The notes: a model not told the origin generated them from the letters alone. A stretch of DNA of 32,259 bases from Hyphomicrobiales bacterium (GCA_947454055.1 CANGIS010000032.1:1-32259); one strand, 5' to 3'. Counted from the stretch's first letter, positions 17,453 to 25,795 are shown. Numbers and translations: made by a program.

Positions 17453-18289
17453 TTAGAAATTGGCCTTATCGGCAAGGATTTGGTCCATCGTCCGCGCGGG
17501 CTCCGCACACCCCGATTCACCCACAACCTTCGCCGGCACACCTGCCACCGTCACATTGCGGGGAACGTCTTTCAAAACAACCGAGCCCGCCGCAATCCGC
17601 GCGCATTGCCCGACCTCGATATTGCCCAAGATCTTTGCACCGGCGCCGATCAGCACGCCCTGTCGGATTTTGGGATGGCGATCACCGCCGACCTTACCCG
17701 TGCCGCCCAGCGTTACACCCTGCAAAATCGAGACATTGTCCTCAACCACAGCGGTTTGACCGACCACAAGCCCCGTCGCATGATCAAGAAATACCCCCCG
17801 ACCGATCCGCGCTTCGGGATTGATGTCGGTCTGGAAAATTTCCGAGGAGCGGCTTTGCAGATAGAGCGCCAGATCCCGCCGCCCCATACGATTAAGGGCA
17901 TAGGCCATCCGGTGCGTCTGAAGGGCATGGAACCCCTTAAAATAAAGCAACGGCTCGATCATGCGGCTGCAGGCGGGGTCACGATCGGCAACCGCCAATA
18001 AATCAGCCCGAAACCCTTCGCGAATGTCAGGGTCAGACGCCGCCAGCGACATGAAAATTTCAAAAATAGTGGCCCGTGGCACATCGTTATGATCAAGCCG
18101 GGAGGCAAGGCGAGCGATCACGGCCGCGTCAAACGAGGACTGGTCGATGACGTTTTGACGTACAAATGCACCGAGATCACCGTCGGAAGCCAGAATATCA
18201 GCGGCTTCGCTGCGGATATGCACCCATATGGGATCCGATGCGGAATCTGTATCCACGCCCGTGGCCTTAAGCCGTGCTATCGTGCCCAT
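17453..18289 (-). CDS. cysE: Serine O-acetyltransferase CysE
   Basis: CysE transfers acetyl from acetyl-CoA to L-serine, the first step of cysteine synthesis. The 278-residue product has the helical N-terminal domain (about 20-150, with DPIWVHIRSEAADI and PLLYFKGFHALQTHRMAY). The left-handed beta-helix catalytic domain follows, with FLDHATGLVVGQTAVVEDNV holding the catalytic Asp-His pair, VTLGGTGK, RHPKI and GVLIGAGAKILGNI. The C-terminal tail ends DQILADKANF; such tails often dock to cysteine synthase. GGAGGG lies four bases before the ATG. A 9-base inverted repeat lies in the 124-base gap upstream. Confidence 0.95.
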   Translation of the reverse strand: MGTIARLKATGVDTDSASDPIWVHIRSEAADILASDGDLGAFVRQNVIDQSSFDAAVIARLASRLDHNDVPRATIFEIFMSLAASDPDIREGFRADLLAVADRDPACSRMIEPLLYFKGFHALQTHRMAYALNRMGRRDLALYLQSRSSEIFQTDINPEARIGRGVFLDHATGLVVGQTAVVEDNVSILQGVTLGGTGKVGGDRHPKIRQGVLIGAGAKILGNIEVGQCARIAAGSVVLKDVPRNVTVAGVPAKVVGESGCAEPARTMDQILADKANF

Positions 18290-18355
18290 TATACCCTCCC
18301 TGCCCGCCTATCGGCAGTAGCCCCATGTTCCATAGCTATGAAGCAAGGCGGCGAT

Positions 18356-18396
18356 TTGCAAGTTCATCGATCAAAATCCGGATCGCAAACTTGCAA
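18356..18396. promoter_or_regulatory. Inverted repeat upstream of cysE
   Basis: TTGCAAGTT at 18356-18364 is the exact reverse complement of AACTTGCAA at 18388-18396, with 23 bases between. Each arm is itself near-palindromic around TTGCAA. It lies 67-107 bases before the cysE start and 18 bases past the hydrolase stop codon. It could be an operator or an mRNA hairpin. There is no T-run, so a terminator is unlikely. Confidence 0.4.
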
Positions 18397-18413
18397 GCAT
18401 GCAAAGAGATGAT

Positions 18414-19178
18414 CTACGGCCTTCGGGCCAAAAAGGCCAACACCGCGTCTTTATGCGACCGGTCACCAACGGCAAGATTGTGGTCCCGTCCGGAAATATC
18501 AAACGCCACCGCCCCCGGTATCAACTGCGCCAAAGCGTGCGGATCCCCCGCAATGTCATCCTTCGTGCCAACAGCGATATGGACCAGCACCGAAATGTGG
18601 CCAACCTCTTCCCGCGTCACCCCTTGGCGTGATCCCCGCATACAGGCCGCTAGCGCTTGGCGGTCGCTGCCCGTCCGGTCGGCAAAGGCACGGAACATGC
18701 GCGGCACAGGCTCCGTCACCTCATCAAGCGAGGAAGCCTCGAGCGCCTCGGCAATACCGGGCGGCAGCCCATTGCCTTCGACAAGATGAATTCCCAAACC
18801 GCCCAGCAACGCCGAGCGAACACGGGTTTCAAAATGGCATGCCAATACCGCGGTAATCCGCGCGCCCATTGAATACCCCATGATATCGGCTCGGGATATG
18901 CCGAGATGATCCATCAGCGCCACCACGTCTTCGGCCATGATCAAGGGCGTGTAGAGCTCAGGCCGATAGAGCTTCTCACTCTGGCCATGGCCCCGATTAT
19001 CGAGCGCAACCACCCGAAATCCTGCCTCGGTAAGGCGGGTTGTCCACGATGTATCGACCCAGTTGATTCGATGGGATGACGCAAACCCATGTACCAGCAG
19101 GATCGTGCCGGTCTCTTCGCCCACCGCCGGAAGATCGACATAGGCAATGCTGACATCTTTTGAATAAAAAAAATGCAT
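18414..19178 (-). CDS. Alpha/beta hydrolase
   Basis: An alpha/beta-fold hydrolase of 254 residues, without a signal peptide and so cytosolic. The oxyanion-hole motif is HGF (30-32), DNRGHGQS follows at 60-67, and the nucleophile elbow GYSMGA puts the catalytic serine at 103. The acid is Asp207 or Asp208 in GTKDD, and the histidine is His233 in GRDHN. The substrate (an ester, lactone or thioester) cannot be deduced. It is the first gene of a minus-strand run with cysE, the DUF3126 gene and the gamma carbonic anhydrase gene. The 124-base gap to cysE may hold a separate promoter. The ribosome site is weak. Confidence 0.87.
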   Translation of the reverse strand: MHFFYSKDVSIAYVDLPAVGEETGTILLVHGFASSHRINWVDTSWTTRLTEAGFRVVALDNRGHGQSEKLYRPELYTPLIMAEDVVALMDHLGISRADIMGYSMGARITAVLACHFETRVRSALLGGLGIHLVEGNGLPPGIAEALEASSLDEVTEPVPRMFRAFADRTGSDRQALAACMRGSRQGVTREEVGHISVLVHIAVGTKDDIAGDPHALAQLIPGAVAFDISGRDHNLAVGDRSHKDAVLAFLARRP

Positions 19179-19335
19179 GAAAGGGCTTTCAAAAATGGCG
19201 CTCAGTGCTTCAAACCTTAAAAGCGGAGCGTTCAGGCTGCAAGCTTTGGCCGATCAAAGCATCATCACCACTGGCCATACGAGCGGCGAAGGATTATGGT
19301 CCCGACCAACACCGCCACGCACTGAGAGCAATTCT

Positions 19336-19581
19336 ATGGCCGACCACGCAATTCCGTATTTCAAAAACGATTCGGGCGTTCCCTCCATTCGGATCGGAGC
19401 CCATAAATTCATGTGTGTCGGCGCGAGCCCGCCCTTTGACCATCCCCATATCTTCCTCGATATGGGCTCGGATTCCGAGGTTGTGTGCCCCTATTGCTCA
19501 ACGCTTTTCAAATTGGATACGTCGTTGCATGACGGCGCCGTTCCAGCCGATTGCGTGTTCGAGGCCAACAAAGCGGCGTAA
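19336..19581 (+). CDS. Zinc-finger protein of the CHCC (NDUFS6-like) family
   Basis: An 81-residue protein with a zinc-ribbon pattern: Cys27 (FMCVGA), His36/His38 (FDHPHIFLDM), and Cys51 and Cys54 (VVCPYCSTLF). This CHCC arrangement is that of the zf-CHCC family, which includes the complex I accessory subunit NDUFS6 and small alphaproteobacterial proteins. The cellular role here is not known. The start was set at ATG 19336, where homologues begin; the frame is open further upstream without conserved sequence. It is followed after 12 bases by the FAD monooxygenase gene, so the two are probably co-expressed. Confidence 0.85.
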   Translation: MADHAIPYFKNDSGVPSIRIGAHKFMCVGASPPFDHPHIFLDMGSDSEVVCPYCSTLFKLDTSLHDGAVPADCVFEANKAA

Positions 19582-19593
19582 CGGTAGGTTGCC

Positions 19594-20781
19594 ATGCCCG
19601 ACAATCCCATTCTGATTGCGGGTGCTGGCATCGGCGGTCTGACGCTGGCTCTCGCTTTAGCGCGCTCGGGCCAATCCTCGATCACGGTCGAACAACGCAC
19701 GCGGGTCGAGGAGGTGGGGGCAGGTATTCAGCTTTCCCCCAATGCATCGCGTCTTTTGATCGGCGTGGGACTAGGCCAAGCGCTCGCCAAAGCCGCTGCA
19801 GAACCTGAACGCCTGACCATTTATTCCGGAAAATCCGGAAAAATTCTCGCGGGCATGCCGCTGGGAGAAACGATGCGTGCGCGATATGGCGCACCCTATC
19901 TCACCATTCATCGCGCCGACCTGCAAACCATCTTGTTGGATGCGGTACGGGGCTCGGAAAATGCCCGTTTGGCTTTCGGACGCAAAGTATCAGCGATCCA
20001 CACCAACAATGCCCGTGAAGTCTCCATCGAATGTGAATCGGCGACCACCCGCGAAACCGTGACAGGCAAGGCATTGGTCGGCGCCGATGGATTATGGTCC
20101 AACGTCGCCGGATTGATCGGCGACACTTCAAAGCCTGAATTCTTGCGCCATATTGCATGGCGCGGCTTGGTCTCGCGAAACGATTGGCCGGAAAGCCTGC
20201 CCGCCAACGAAACCGGCCTTTGGCTCGGACGGGGGGCCCATCTGGTCCACTATCCGATCAAAGGCGGCGCGATGATCAATGTTGTCGCTGTCACCTCTGA
20301 TCCCGAGAATGAACCGGGCTGGTCGCGGCAGGGGGATCCGGCCAAAATTGCCGCCCGTTTCTCGACCTGGCATGCGGATGTTCAAAACGCCGTGGGTGCG
20401 GTCGGCCATTGGACGGTTTGGTCGCTCTTTGATCGCCCGCCCCGTCGGCGGTGGTCGGACAATCGCGTCACCTTATTGGGCGATGCGGCCCATCCCGTCC
20501 TGCCCTTTTTGGCGCAAGGTGGCGCATTGGCGATCGAAGATGCCTCGGTGCTGGCGTCCGAAATCATCGCCCATGCTGAATATCCGATACGCGCGCTCAG
20601 CTCGTATGAACATCGGCGAAAGCCGCGCAGCGCCAAGATTCAAGCCGCAGCCCGCCAGAATGGTGATATCTATCACATGGGCTGGCCTCTATCGGTCGCC
20701 CGCGATCTCGCAATGTCGCGTATGAATGTCGCGGAACGTTACGCTTGGGTCTATGGTTGGCGGGCTGATCCGACACCCTGA
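19594..20781 (+). CDS. FAD-dependent aromatic-type monooxygenase
   Basis: A group A flavoprotein monooxygenase (salicylate/3-hydroxybenzoate hydroxylase-like) of 395 residues. The FAD-binding GAGIGG is at residues 10-15, the DG motif in ALVGADGLWSNV is near residue 164, and GDAAHPVLPFLAQGGALAIE near residue 296 binds the FAD ribityl chain. Such enzymes hydroxylate aromatic or quinone-like rings with NAD(P)H and oxygen. No degradation genes lie nearby, so a biosynthetic or housekeeping role is as likely as catabolism. The start follows GGTAGGTT, 12 bases after the zinc-finger gene. Confidence 0.88.
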   Translation: MPDNPILIAGAGIGGLTLALALARSGQSSITVEQRTRVEEVGAGIQLSPNASRLLIGVGLGQALAKAAAEPERLTIYSGKSGKILAGMPLGETMRARYGAPYLTIHRADLQTILLDAVRGSENARLAFGRKVSAIHTNNAREVSIECESATTRETVTGKALVGADGLWSNVAGLIGDTSKPEFLRHIAWRGLVSRNDWPESLPANETGLWLGRGAHLVHYPIKGGAMINVVAVTSDPENEPGWSRQGDPAKIAARFSTWHADVQNAVGAVGHWTVWSLFDRPPRRRWSDNRVTLLGDAAHPVLPFLAQGGALAIEDASVLASEIIAHAEYPIRALSSYEHRRKPRSAKIQAAARQNGDIYHMGWPLSVARDLAMSRMNVAERYAWVYGWRADPTP

Positions 20782-20817
20782 ACCCCTGGCGATCCAGCCA
20801 AGGATGAACTGACCATC

Positions 20818-21639
20818 ATGCCTCTCGAACACGACCGCTCGCACGCCTTCCGCATCCCTGCCGATCAAAAGGTCGATCTGACCAAAATCGACCCGAAAGA
20901 CACCAGCCGCGTCGGCAATACCGATGCGGCGCATAGCTTTTTGGCCCAAGCGATCGAAGATATTAATCTGCTTCAGGACCGGCTCTATGCCGAAAGCCGG
21001 CGGAGCGTGCTGGTCATTTTACAAGGCATGGACACCAGCGGCAAAGACGGCACCGTCCGCAGCGTGTTCAACGCGACCGGTCCGATCGGCGTCACCGTCA
21101 AGCCGTTCCGTAAACCCTGCGGCGAAGAACTCGAACACGATTTTCTATGGCGCGCGCATATCTCGGCCCCGAAAAAGGGGACGATCACGATCTTTAACCG
21201 CTCCCATTATGAGGATGTTCTGGTGGGCAAGGTCCGAAAACTCGCCCCCCACGCCGATATCGAGAAACGCTACGAGCACATCAATGCGTTCGAAAAAATG
21301 CTCGCTGATAATGGCACCGTGATCCTGAAATTCATGTTGCACATTTCAAAGTCCGAGCAAGGCAAACGCCTGCAGGAAAGACTGGACCAGCCCGACAAAC
21401 GCTGGAAATTCCAAGCCGCCGACCTTGAGGATCGCCGGAACTGGAAAGATTTCATGAATGCCTATGAACTGATGCTCGAACGCTGCTCTACCCTATGGGC
21501 GCCTTGGCATGTGATCCCCGCCGATCACAAATGGGCGCGCAATGCGGCCATCGCCGGAATCGTGCACGACACGCTGGCCAAAATGGACCCGCATTATCCC
21601 CAGCCGGATTGGAAGCCGGGCGATTTCGTCATCGATTAG
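20818..21639 (+). CDS. ppk2: Polyphosphate kinase 2 (PPK2) family protein
   Basis: PPK2 enzymes move phosphate between polyphosphate and nucleotides. The 273-residue product has Walker A GMDTSGKDG at residues 70-78, the KPFRKPCGEELEHDFLWR block near 95-112, and the lid motif IFNRSHYEDVLV at 125-136. A conserved WKFQAADLEDRRNW region and a late WAPWHVIPADHKWARN motif follow. The NRSHYEDVLV form resembles the PPK2 class that phosphorylates AMP or ADP, but class and direction need biochemistry. It follows the monooxygenase gene by 36 bases on the same strand. Confidence 0.92.
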   Translation: MPLEHDRSHAFRIPADQKVDLTKIDPKDTSRVGNTDAAHSFLAQAIEDINLLQDRLYAESRRSVLVILQGMDTSGKDGTVRSVFNATGPIGVTVKPFRKPCGEELEHDFLWRAHISAPKKGTITIFNRSHYEDVLVGKVRKLAPHADIEKRYEHINAFEKMLADNGTVILKFMLHISKSEQGKRLQERLDQPDKRWKFQAADLEDRRNWKDFMNAYELMLERCSTLWAPWHVIPADHKWARNAAIAGIVHDTLAKMDPHYPQPDWKPGDFVID

Positions 21640-21743
21640 AGGCAAGACGCCACCCTTCTTCATAAAGTTTAAGCCAACACAGCTTGCGCTTTCGCGTAAA
21701 ATCGCCACGATAAAGGCGATAAGCTCAACTGAAAGTTGCATTC

Positions 21744-23333
21744 ATGGCTCGCTTTACAACGTTTGCCCTCTTCATCGCCGCTACCCTGGCTTGCTTTGCC
21801 TATTATTCATTAAATCCCCTTATTGCGGTCGGATTCTGGGTCTTTTTGGCATTCTCTGCCATCGGCGTTTATAATCTCGTGCAAACGAAGCACAGCATAT
21901 TGCGTAACTACCCCGTCATCGGGCTCGTCCGCTTCTTCCTTGAAAGCACCCGCAAGGAAATGCGCCAATATTTCATCGAAAGCGATACCGACGGCACCCC
22001 TTTCAGCCGCAACAAACGTTCCATCGTCTATCAGCGCGCCAAGCAGCAACTCGACAAACGCCCCTTTGGAACAATTTTGGATGTCTACCAGACCGGCTTT
22101 GAATGGCTGGCGCATTCGCTCTCGCCCAAACATCCCGACGCCGCAGGTTTTCGAGTGGCGATTGGCGGTCCGGATTGCAAACACCCCTATTCAGCCTCCG
22201 TCTTCAACATCTCCGCCATGAGCTTTGGTGCCCTGAGCGCGAACGCGATTAAGGCACTCAACAAAGGCGCGAAAATCGGCGGCTTTGCGCATGACACGGG
22301 CGAAGGCAGCATCTCGGTCCATCACCGCGAATTCGGCGGCGACCTGATTTGGGAACTGGGCTCGGGCTATTTCGGCTGCCGCAATCCAGATGGCAGCTTT
22401 TCGGCTGAAAAATTTACCGCTCAAGCGCGCGATCCGCAGATCAAAATGATCGAAATCAAGCTCAGCCAGGGGGCCAAGCCCGGTCATGGCGGTGTCTTGC
22501 CCGGCGCCAAAGTCACCGCCGAAATCGCCGAAGCGCGCGGCGTTCAGATCGGCGAGGATTGCGTGTCACCAGCCTCCCATCCCGCCTTCTCTACCCCACG
22601 CGGCCTTGTCGATTTCATCGCCGAACTGCGCCGTCTGTCGGACGGCAAGCCTGTCGGCTTCAAGCTGTGCATCGGCGAGCGGGGTGAATTCATGGCCATC
22701 TGCAAGGCGATGGTCGAGACCGGCATCACCCCTGATTTCATCGTCGTTGATGGCGCGGAAGGAGGCACGGGCGCTGCCCCTCTCGAATTCACCGATCACA
22801 TCGGCATGCCGCTGCGCGACGGGCTCAATTTTGTCCATTCAACGCTCATCGGGCTTGGCTTGCGGGATCGGATCAAAATAGGAGCGGCGGGTAAAATCAC
22901 CTCCGCCTTCGATATGGTGCGTGTGATGGCGTTAGGCGCCGATTGGTGCAATGCTGCGCGCGGCTTCATGTTTGCGATTGGCTGCATCCAGTCGCAAAGT
23001 TGCCATACCGATCAATGCCCGGTCGGCGTGGCGACGCAAGACAAGCTCCGCCAACGGGCCCTTATTGTGCCCGACAAAGCCGAGCGGGTGGCCAATTTCC
23101 ACGCCAATACGCTGCACGCTCTGGCCGAAGTGATCGGCGCGTCTGGGATGCTGCATCCGGCCGAGCTGAAATCCAGCCAATTGCATCGCCGCATCAGCCC
23201 GACCGAAACCCGCAATTTCGCTGAGCTTTATCCCGTGTTGCCGCCTAAATCCTTACTGACCGGGCAATTAGAACACCATCTTCAGCATTTATGGGATCGC
23301 GCGACCGCTGATAGCTTCACGGTTACGGCTTAG
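21744..23333 (+). CDS. FMN-binding glutamate synthase-like protein, membrane-anchored
   Basis: This 529-residue protein matches the FMN-binding half of glutamate synthase without the glutaminase domain. Two N-terminal membrane segments (about residues 4-20 and 24-46) anchor it. The (beta/alpha)8 FMN domain shows FNISAMSFGALSANAIKALN, then GEGSISVHH, SQGAKPGHGGVLPG, VDGAEGGTGAAP and GAAGKITSAFDM. The iron-sulfur ligands are in CIQSQSCHTDQCPVG near residue 414. It lacks the amidotransferase domain, so it is probably not a normal NADPH-GltS. The true substrate of this stand-alone family is not settled. Two short hairpins lie just before its start. Confidence 0.9.
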   Translation: MARFTTFALFIAATLACFAYYSLNPLIAVGFWVFLAFSAIGVYNLVQTKHSILRNYPVIGLVRFFLESTRKEMRQYFIESDTDGTPFSRNKRSIVYQRAKQQLDKRPFGTILDVYQTGFEWLAHSLSPKHPDAAGFRVAIGGPDCKHPYSASVFNISAMSFGALSANAIKALNKGAKIGGFAHDTGEGSISVHHREFGGDLIWELGSGYFGCRNPDGSFSAEKFTAQARDPQIKMIEIKLSQGAKPGHGGVLPGAKVTAEIAEARGVQIGEDCVSPASHPAFSTPRGLVDFIAELRRLSDGKPVGFKLCIGERGEFMAICKAMVETGITPDFIVVDGAEGGTGAAPLEFTDHIGMPLRDGLNFVHSTLIGLGLRDRIKIGAAGKITSAFDMVRVMALGADWCNAARGFMFAIGCIQSQSCHTDQCPVGVATQDKLRQRALIVPDKAERVANFHANTLHALAEVIGASGMLHPAELKSSQLHRRISPTETRNFAELYPVLPPKSLLTGQLEHHLQHLWDRATADSFTVTA

Positions 23334-23344
23334 GAATTGACGAC

Positions 23345-24469
23345 TTAGGATTTCTTGCGCCAGACCAAGAGGCCGCTCGTCACATAATTAAACACGGCGC
23401 CGGTCAACGCTCCTGCGAGGCCGGCGATCCACCATTGCTGGCCACCGGAAAAGATCATCCGCGCGAGTCCCACATTGGCGATTACGCCAATGCTGCAACT
23501 TGCGGCAAAAATCAAAAAGCCGGGCACCAGCGCCCAGCCCACCAGGCGGCGATCCCGATAGGTCAGCCCATTATTGAGCAGAAAATTGCTGAACATGGCG
23601 ACGAAGGTCGCACCTGTTTGGGCGATATCAAAGCCAAAGGCAGGGAGTGTGGCCAGCAGCGTTTTCAACACGCCAAGGTGAATAACCACCCCCGAGGCGC
23701 CCACAAGCCCGAACAGGAAAAAGCGCACCGGCACCAGACGACCCGTCAGATGATGCAGCAAAAAGCCCAAATAATCGAACGCCACCCGCGCATCGAGTTT
23801 GCTCTCGCCATGTTGCCGTTCGCGGAAAACATAAGGTGTTTCGCGGATGATAAGTGGACGATCCACGGAGGCCAGAAGATCGGCCAAAATTTTAAAGCCT
23901 TCGGTGGCCAATTTGGGAGCAGCGGCTTCCACCACCTCCCGACGAACCATAAAAAAACCGCTCATCGGGTCGGCGACATCAGCTTTGATCACCAACCGCG
24001 ATAAAAACCGGCCAAAATCGCTCACCAGCGAACGCTGGCCGGAAAGTCCGGTAATCGCGCTGCCGTCGCGCTCACGGGTCGCAATGACAAGGTCGGTTCC
24101 CGGTGCGCGAATCAAAGCCAGCATCCGCACCAGCACACGCTCGTCATGCTGCAAATCACCATCCATCACCGCGACATATCGGGCGCTGGACGACAGCATC
24201 CCTTCAATCGAGGCTCCGGACAGGCCGCGGCGTCCGACGCGGCGAAGGCAGCGCACACGGGGATCGGTTGCCGAAATCGCTTTTACGCGTTCAGCCGTGC
24301 CATCGGGCGAATTATCGTCGACAAAAATCAGTTCCCACGCATCATTTTGTAAAGCGACAGCAACCAGCTCAACCAGCGGGCCAACATTGGCGGCCTCGTT
24401 AAAAACCGGCACAATAATGGAGAGTTCCGGCGCTACGGCCTTCTTTTCAACGCCCTGCTGTATCGCCAT
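23345..24469 (-). CDS. Glycosyltransferase family 2 fused to a GtrA-like membrane domain
   Basis: A dolichol-phosphate-mannose-synthase-like enzyme of about 374 residues. The GT2 domain (about 15-235) shows LSIIVPVFNEAANV, the nucleotide-binding FVDDNSPDGT, the catalytic DGDLQHDERVL and the QHGESKLD motif. A C-terminal GtrA domain of four hydrophobic segments (about 245-370) follows, with the FSNFLLNNGLTYRDRR loop. Such proteins transfer a sugar to a polyprenyl phosphate, and GtrA-type domains are thought to help flip it across the membrane. The sugar is unknown. ATG 24469 is used; GTG 24475 is also possible, with GAGG four bases before it. It begins a few bases after the aminomutase stop, so they are co-transcribed. 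Confidence 0.9.
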   Translation of the reverse strand: MAIQQGVEKKAVAPELSIIVPVFNEAANVGPLVELVAVALQNDAWELIFVDDNSPDGTAERVKAISATDPRVRCLRRVGRRGLSGASIEGMLSSSARYVAVMDGDLQHDERVLVRMLALIRAPGTDLVIATRERDGSAITGLSGQRSLVSDFGRFLSRLVIKADVADPMSGFFMVRREVVEAAAPKLATEGFKILADLLASVDRPLIIRETPYVFRERQHGESKLDARVAFDYLGFLLHHLTGRLVPVRFFLFGLVGASGVVIHLGVLKTLLATLPAFGFDIAQTGATFVAMFSNFLLNNGLTYRDRRLVGWALVPGFLIFAASCSIGVIANVGLARMIFSGGQQWWIAGLAGALTGAVFNYVTSGLLVWRKKS

Positions 24470-24481
24470 CGCCACTCTACC

Positions 24482-25537
24482 TCAATCTTCCCCGCCCGAA
24501 ATCGGCGGATAATCATGCGTATAGCCCTGCCAGTCGGTGATACGCCAGCCCTCTCCCTCAATATCGCAGGAGAGCGGCGCAATTGGCACCTTGCCGTGCC
24601 CACCGGGCAAATCGATCACAAAGGTCGGCTGGGCCAGCCCCGAAAGCGCGCCGCGCAATTCGCCGATCAGCGCTTTACCCTCAGCAAGCGGAACGCGCCA
24701 ATGCGAGGTGCCCGGCGCCAAATCGCCATGGTGCAAATAATAGGGCTTGATGCCCGTCTCGACAAAGCCGCGCATCAAGGCAGCAAGCGTTGCCACGTCG
24801 GCATTGATCCCCTTCAACAAAACGGTCTGACTGATCAGATGAATGCCCGCGGACGATAACCTCGCGCAGGCCGCGCGCGCCTCATCGGTCAATTCACGCG
24901 GATGATTGGCGTGCACCGCCAGCCAAGCGGTTTTGCCCGCCGGTTTGAGGGCTCGCGCCAGCGCATCGCTAACCGCTTCGGGCATCACAACCGGCACGCG
25001 GGTGTGCCAGCGCACAATCCTGATATGCGGGATTTTCGCCAACCGCTCGCCAATCGCGGCAAGCCGACGCGGCGATAAGATCAGCGGATCGCCGCCCGTA
25101 ATCACCAATTCCCAAATCTCTGTATGTGCAGCCAGATAGGCAAAGGCACGATCGAGATCAGCCTCGGACAGCATTTCGCCCTTGTCCGGCCCCACCATCT
25201 CGCGGCGAAAGCAGAAACGGCAATAGACCGGGCAAATATGAACGAGCTTCAAAAGCGCCCGATCCGGATAGCGATGAACGATACCTTCAACCGGACTATG
25301 CACATCGTCGCCAATCGGATCGTCGCGCTCCTCCGAGGTCGTTATCAATTCGCGATGATCGGGGACAAATTGAAGGGCAATCGGATCCATCCCATCGGCC
25401 TGATCAACCAGGCGCGCCATGGCATCGGTGATGCCGATGGCATAGCGCTCGGCGACCGGCGCCAAGGCCAATGCCGAAGCCTCCGATAACAGGCCATGAT
25501 CAATCAGATCATCGAGGGAACGCAGAAGTTTCGACAA
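24482..25537 (-). CDS. epmB: EF-P beta-lysylation protein EpmB (lysine 2,3-aminomutase family)
   Basis: A radical-SAM, PLP-dependent aminomutase of 351 residues. In bacteria with EpmA it makes (R)-beta-lysine for modification of elongation factor P. The iron-sulfur ligands are Cys102, Cys106 and Cys109 (CPVYCRFC), GGDPL follows near residue 147, and a PLP lysine lies in LPGGHGKVPI. The short length, compared with catabolic KamA of over 400 residues, favours EpmB. The first start codon in frame is TTG at 25537, with only GAGAG some way upstream; no earlier start exists in the frame. The efp and epmA genes are not in the window. Confidence 0.88.
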   Translation of the reverse strand: MSKLLRSLDDLIDHGLLSEASALALAPVAERYAIGITDAMARLVDQADGMDPIALQFVPDHRELITTSEERDDPIGDDVHSPVEGIVHRYPDRALLKLVHICPVYCRFCFRREMVGPDKGEMLSEADLDRAFAYLAAHTEIWELVITGGDPLILSPRRLAAIGERLAKIPHIRIVRWHTRVPVVMPEAVSDALARALKPAGKTAWLAVHANHPRELTDEARAACARLSSAGIHLISQTVLLKGINADVATLAALMRGFVETGIKPYYLHHGDLAPGTSHWRVPLAEGKALIGELRGALSGLAQPTFVIDLPGGHGKVPIAPLSCDIEGEGWRITDWQGYTHDYPPISGGED

Positions 25538-25570
25538 AGCGAATGGGTTTCTCTCAACAGGCGAGTCATT

Positions 25571-25610
25571 GTCTCAAGGAAGGTATGGTGGCCTCAAGGA
25601 AGGGATGGTG
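25571..25610 (+). repeat. 20-base tandem duplication at the 3' end of tRNA-Leu
   Basis: Bases 25571-25590 and 25591-25610 are 20-base copies of G-Y-CTCAAGGAAGG-K-ATGGTG with two differences. The second copy ends in the tRNA's encoded CCA terminus, and the first copy therefore carries a false CCA-like end. It may be a slippage duplication. Confidence 0.75.
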
Positions 25611-25692
25611 CGGACAGCGGGGGTCGAACCCGCATAGTATTGCTACCGAGGGATTTTAAGTCCCTTGCGTCTACCAGTTTCGCCATGTCCGC
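25606..25692 (-). tRNA. tRNA-Leu, anticodon TAA
   Basis: An 87-base gene including encoded CCA. The acceptor stem is GCGGACA with TGTCCGC. The anticodon stem-loop is GGGA-CTTAAAA-TCCC, giving anticodon TAA (UAA, reads TTA/TTG). A long variable arm (CTCGGTAGCAATACTAT region) marks it as a class II tRNA, and the T-arm contains GGGTTCGACCC. It lies between thrS and epmB on the same strand. Confidence 0.96.
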
Positions 25693-25719
25693 CCGTAGAG
25701 GCTTTCGCCGCTGGCCAAA

Positions 25720-25748
25720 GGGTTACAGAAGCACCGCCCCAAGTGCAA
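25720..25748 (-). promoter_or_regulatory. Possible promoter of tRNA-Leu
   Basis: On the minus strand TTGCAC (25748-25743) and TAACCC (25725-25720) are 17 bases apart, with the -10 element 27 bases before the tRNA 5' end. The match is weak, but the position and spacing are right. Confidence 0.3.
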
Positions 25749-25754
25749 GCAAGA

Positions 25755-25787
25755 GAACCTCGGCATGTGCACCACATACCGAGGTTC
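25755..25787 (-). terminator. Hairpin after thrS
   Basis: GAACCTCGGCATGTG at 25755-25769 pairs with CACATACCGAGGTTC at 25773-25787 with one G-T wobble, a 15-base-pair stem with a three-base loop. It lies just past the thrS stop. Only a weak T-rich tail follows. Confidence 0.6.
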
Positions 25788-25795
25788 AACGCCGT

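Noticed and set aside
17108-18001. A 297-codon open frame on the plus strand
   Set aside because: It is antisense to the DUF3126 and cysE genes, both firmly identified; its translation looks random.
21744-23333. Complete glutamate synthase large subunit
   Set aside because: It has no N-terminal glutaminase domain and instead two membrane segments; only the FMN and Fe-S part is present.
24482-25537. Catabolic lysine 2,3-aminomutase (KamA of lysine fermentation)
   Set aside because: The protein is shorter than KamA and no lysine fermentation genes are nearby; EpmB fits better.
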